Source: Clytia hemisphaerica
Lineage: Eukaryota > Cnidaria > Hydrozoa > Leptothecata > Clytiidae
Assembly: GCA_902728285.1 (NCBI GenBank)
Contig: CACVBU010000498.1
Span: 620,001 to 684,000 of the forward strand
Direction: 5' to 3'
DNA: 64,000 bases
The position numbers and the translations under genes are program-made. Below are positions 61,486 to 64,000 of the stretch, in pieces. Every line of letters begins with the position of its first letter. Positions within the stretch are counted from its first letter, which is position 1. The notes beneath the pieces were generated by a model. The model was not told where the DNA came from and did no database searches. It saw only the letters and a list, made by a program, of their open reading frames with translations.

Positions 61486-63200
61486 TTGGTGAATTTAGGA
61501 AAAGTTTGCCAAAACAAGTTCTCGCCAAAATTTGAAAGATGCTGCCTCACCAAAATAAGTTTTCGCAAAAATGCTCCATAATTTCTTAAAATAACGAAGC
61601 GCTCATTTTTAGCCAAAAAAAAAACCAATTTACCAGGTATCTGTCAGCCAGCAGAATATAATAAGTAAAGAACTCTTGAGTTAACTCTCTTGTTCTTAGA
61701 ATTCTTCCGCTTTGATACGAATGAAGGATCGTTTGTTTATGTCTAAACCTCAAACATTTGTGCAGAGCGAGACAGCAGTGAAGTCGAGACATCATTGAAT
61801 ATTTTCAATTTAAAAATATTTGAGTTGAGCAAAAGAAATTTCGACTGTGTTATTAGGCAGAAGAGAGTCGGTCTTGGCTCTGCAAAAAGCATCATAGTTT
61901 TTTAGGTAATAAGCTTTGGTTACTTTAGTTTCGTTGAAATGTAAAAAATATCTAATAAAGTAGAAAGGTGAACATTAAAAACACAGTTGTGTATACGACA
62001 CAAATATACATTGACTTTTACGTTCACTGATAAAATAGAAAATTTAGGTTTGTTTTGATGCCTCACCTATTTGAGATAGTGCATAGACCCTGTGGGAATG
62101 CGGGGGGGGTAGCTCAAACGAAGCTAAGTAGACTTAACTAAAGACTCCAACTAACTATAAAGTGTTTCCAAAATAACCTCTGTACCTCATGATACCTTTA
62201 TTGCTATTAGCTGGTTGCTCAGAAAACCCGGGCAAACTTTTTGTGACGTCATAAATTGAGTGTTTTGTCGTTTTTTTATGGTCAACTTATACTCCAGTAT
62301 AGTTGTTAGTTAAACTCGATTGATTATGGTAAAAAATCATTCCTTGTTTTTTCGAACATTCTCGTTATTTGATATTCCTAAATTATTCCTGTTTTACTGT
62401 TCGCCAATCTTTCACAATCTACAAGACTGTTGATGAGTAGATATAGTATAATTAGATAATATAACTAATCGTTAATAGTTCCTCAATTAAATGATAATTA
62501 TCTACAACGATTTATCGAAGACAGATCGTGATTTTTAGTTCACAGTACGTGTCCAAATAATTGGCTTTAGTGGGGTTCACCCAGTCACAGCTTTTAGTTC
62601 ACTCTCATACACCTTTCCCGTAATTCCCTGCGAGGGGCTAGGGAAAATGGGTTTTCAGCTTCTAGCTTTTGATAGCGTACAACATACTAAAATTTGAGAG
62701 GACTTTGTTCAACAGAACTTAAGAAAAGCTCAAAAAACCAACTTTCCCTAAGGAAACGCAGGCAAAAACGGGTTTGTTTACCTCCAGAAATCAACGGTGG
62801 AGAGCAACAAAATAATGCGCGCGCATCTGTTTTGCAAATTACGTGAAAGGTGTATATCATGTGCAACATCGGAAACATCCCTACCTTTCGTTATAGGCTA
62901 CGCTCTATATTCTGAAAAGCTGATGATAAAATGTTGAGAATGTATAATACGGCACACAAAAAAAGTCTTCCCTTTCAATGGATGTTCACTCCATAATCCC
63001 TTCCGACAAAACAGCTTAAAGATTTTTTGTTCCCTTGTCATGTGACGTCACGAATTTGAATGGAGATGTCATCATTATATGTGCTCTCTTTATTTAGAGC
63101 TTTCCTTTTCCAGTTTTATTTTGCCTGCTTTGTTCTATTGGCTAATTCGCTTGATGTATCGATTCATTGTTACTTCATATCATTATAATCGGTGCATGTA

Positions 63201-63384
63201 CAGCCATCTCTCTTTAATTCGAATCTCTCTAATTCGAATTTTTCTGTTATTCGAACTAAAATATTGGTCCCTTCAGCTGGAAGGTGGTTTCCCCGTTTAA
63301 ATTACTCTCTGAGTAATTCCTATCTTTCTCTAATCCGAATAAATTTTTTGGTCCTTTGAAGATCGAGCTAGAGAGAGTCAACTA
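63201..63384. mobile_element. pogo-like MITE, diverged
   Basis: The left cagccatctctctttaattc and the right end read backwards (tagttgactctctctagctc) are imperfect inverted copies flanked by TA (63199-63200, 63385-63386). The size and internal tctctaattcgaa strings match the element at 1341-1514. Confidence 0.65.
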
Positions 63385-64000
63385 TATGTCCTTGTATGGG
63401 TTTCTTTGTTCGTAAATAGTGATGGTGTTTTAAATTCAAAATCGAGAGCTTTGATCAAATTGACGTCGGCTCGCGTTTGCAACACCTTCAAATTGGAAAG
63501 CCATGATGATACTCTCTGATGGCAGAGCTCAGATGGTCGTCAATGATGTAATCAGACAGGATCTGCGCTGGCTTGTTTTGATTCTTGAGAAATTTATGGT
63601 GTGAAAATATTTGTTATTGATAATTTTAGTTGAAAATATTAATGGACCACGAAAATCTCCCTAAAACACTGATTAGAGCGACATGTTTTGTTTTGAGGGT
63701 TTCCGCAGTCACGTAAACAAATCCAGAAAGGGAACGTTTGTTTTGATTTACAATCTATTTTGGTCTTAAAGACGAACTCTATACAACACTATATCTTATT
63801 GATAAAAAAAATCTATATAAAGCTGAGATAAAAATTAGCAGATCTTCAAAGGTTGCTCAGGCTTTTTGAATCTCTCATTTGAAACACCTCGTTAGTTTCA
63901 GGTTTATTGGACTTATTTTAAGACGCTTTTAACTTAAGTAAAACTATTACTGAAACGTACTTTCTAACCATTGCAGTAGCAGTAGATTTAAAAGAAAATT

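Larger units (their letters stand above)
54709..63190. other. Gene-free 3' region
   Basis: No supported gene lies here. The first few hundred bases should contain the 3' UTR of the RGG zinc-finger gene. Elements are listed at 55142-55292, 59767-60273 and 61219-61485. A (ttgat)n tail near 61043-61065 looks like the 3' end of a retroelement. The 62,200-63,070 stretch is less AT-rich but has no coding frame I can defend. Confidence 0.55.

Overview
The window is nuclear DNA of an invertebrate animal. It is AT-rich, and its genes are split into many short exons with GT-AG introns. Most of the sequence is transposon-derived. The cyclin-L protein is strongly metazoan. The phylum cannot be fixed from this sequence alone; a cnidarian or another marine invertebrate is plausible. 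I found no bacterial, plasmid or viral gene.

Three protein-coding genes can be assembled exon by exon. (1) On the minus strand, 34121 down to 5439, lies a complete cyclin-L gene: 11 coding exons, 500 aa, two cyclin boxes and an SR-rich tail. Two huge introns (10.3 kb and 13.2 kb) are packed with repeats. (2) On the plus strand, 42109-48129, lies a 671-aa protein with four U1/matrin-type C2H2 zinc fingers. (3) On the plus strand, 49867-54708, lies a 474-aa protein with an RGG-rich N-terminus and three fingers of the same type. Genes 2 and 3 share exon lengths (111, 66 and 105 nt) and finger positions, so they are an old tandem duplication. Cyclin L and matrin-type zinc-finger proteins both generally act in nuclear RNA processing, but nothing here shows that these genes work together.

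Layout: 1-5.4 kb, repeats and the cyclin-L 3' flank; 5.4-10.1 kb, cyclin-L exons 11 to 4; 10.1-23.2 kb, intron 3, with a 1-kb foldback palindrome, a 0.7-kb foldback and two copies of a 1-kb repeat that act as empty sites for each other's insertions; 23.2-23.6 kb, exons 3 and 2; 23.6-33.9 kb, intron 1, with nested hAT-like elements around a 50-bp minisatellite and a 3.5-kb inverted-repeat element around a 124-bp satellite; 33.9-34.1 kb, exon 1; 34.1-42.1 kb, intergenic, with a palindrome-rich element, a 5'-truncated LINE inside a DNA transposon, several MITEs and a degenerate coding stretch; 42.1-54.7 kb, the zinc-finger pair; 54.7-64 kb, non-coding sequence with more MITEs.

I see no convincing new multi-gene system. 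The unusual content is the architecture of the mobile DNA, above all the long hairpins and the nested tandem-repeat-bearing elements inside cyclin-L introns, together with the tandem zinc-finger paralogues.
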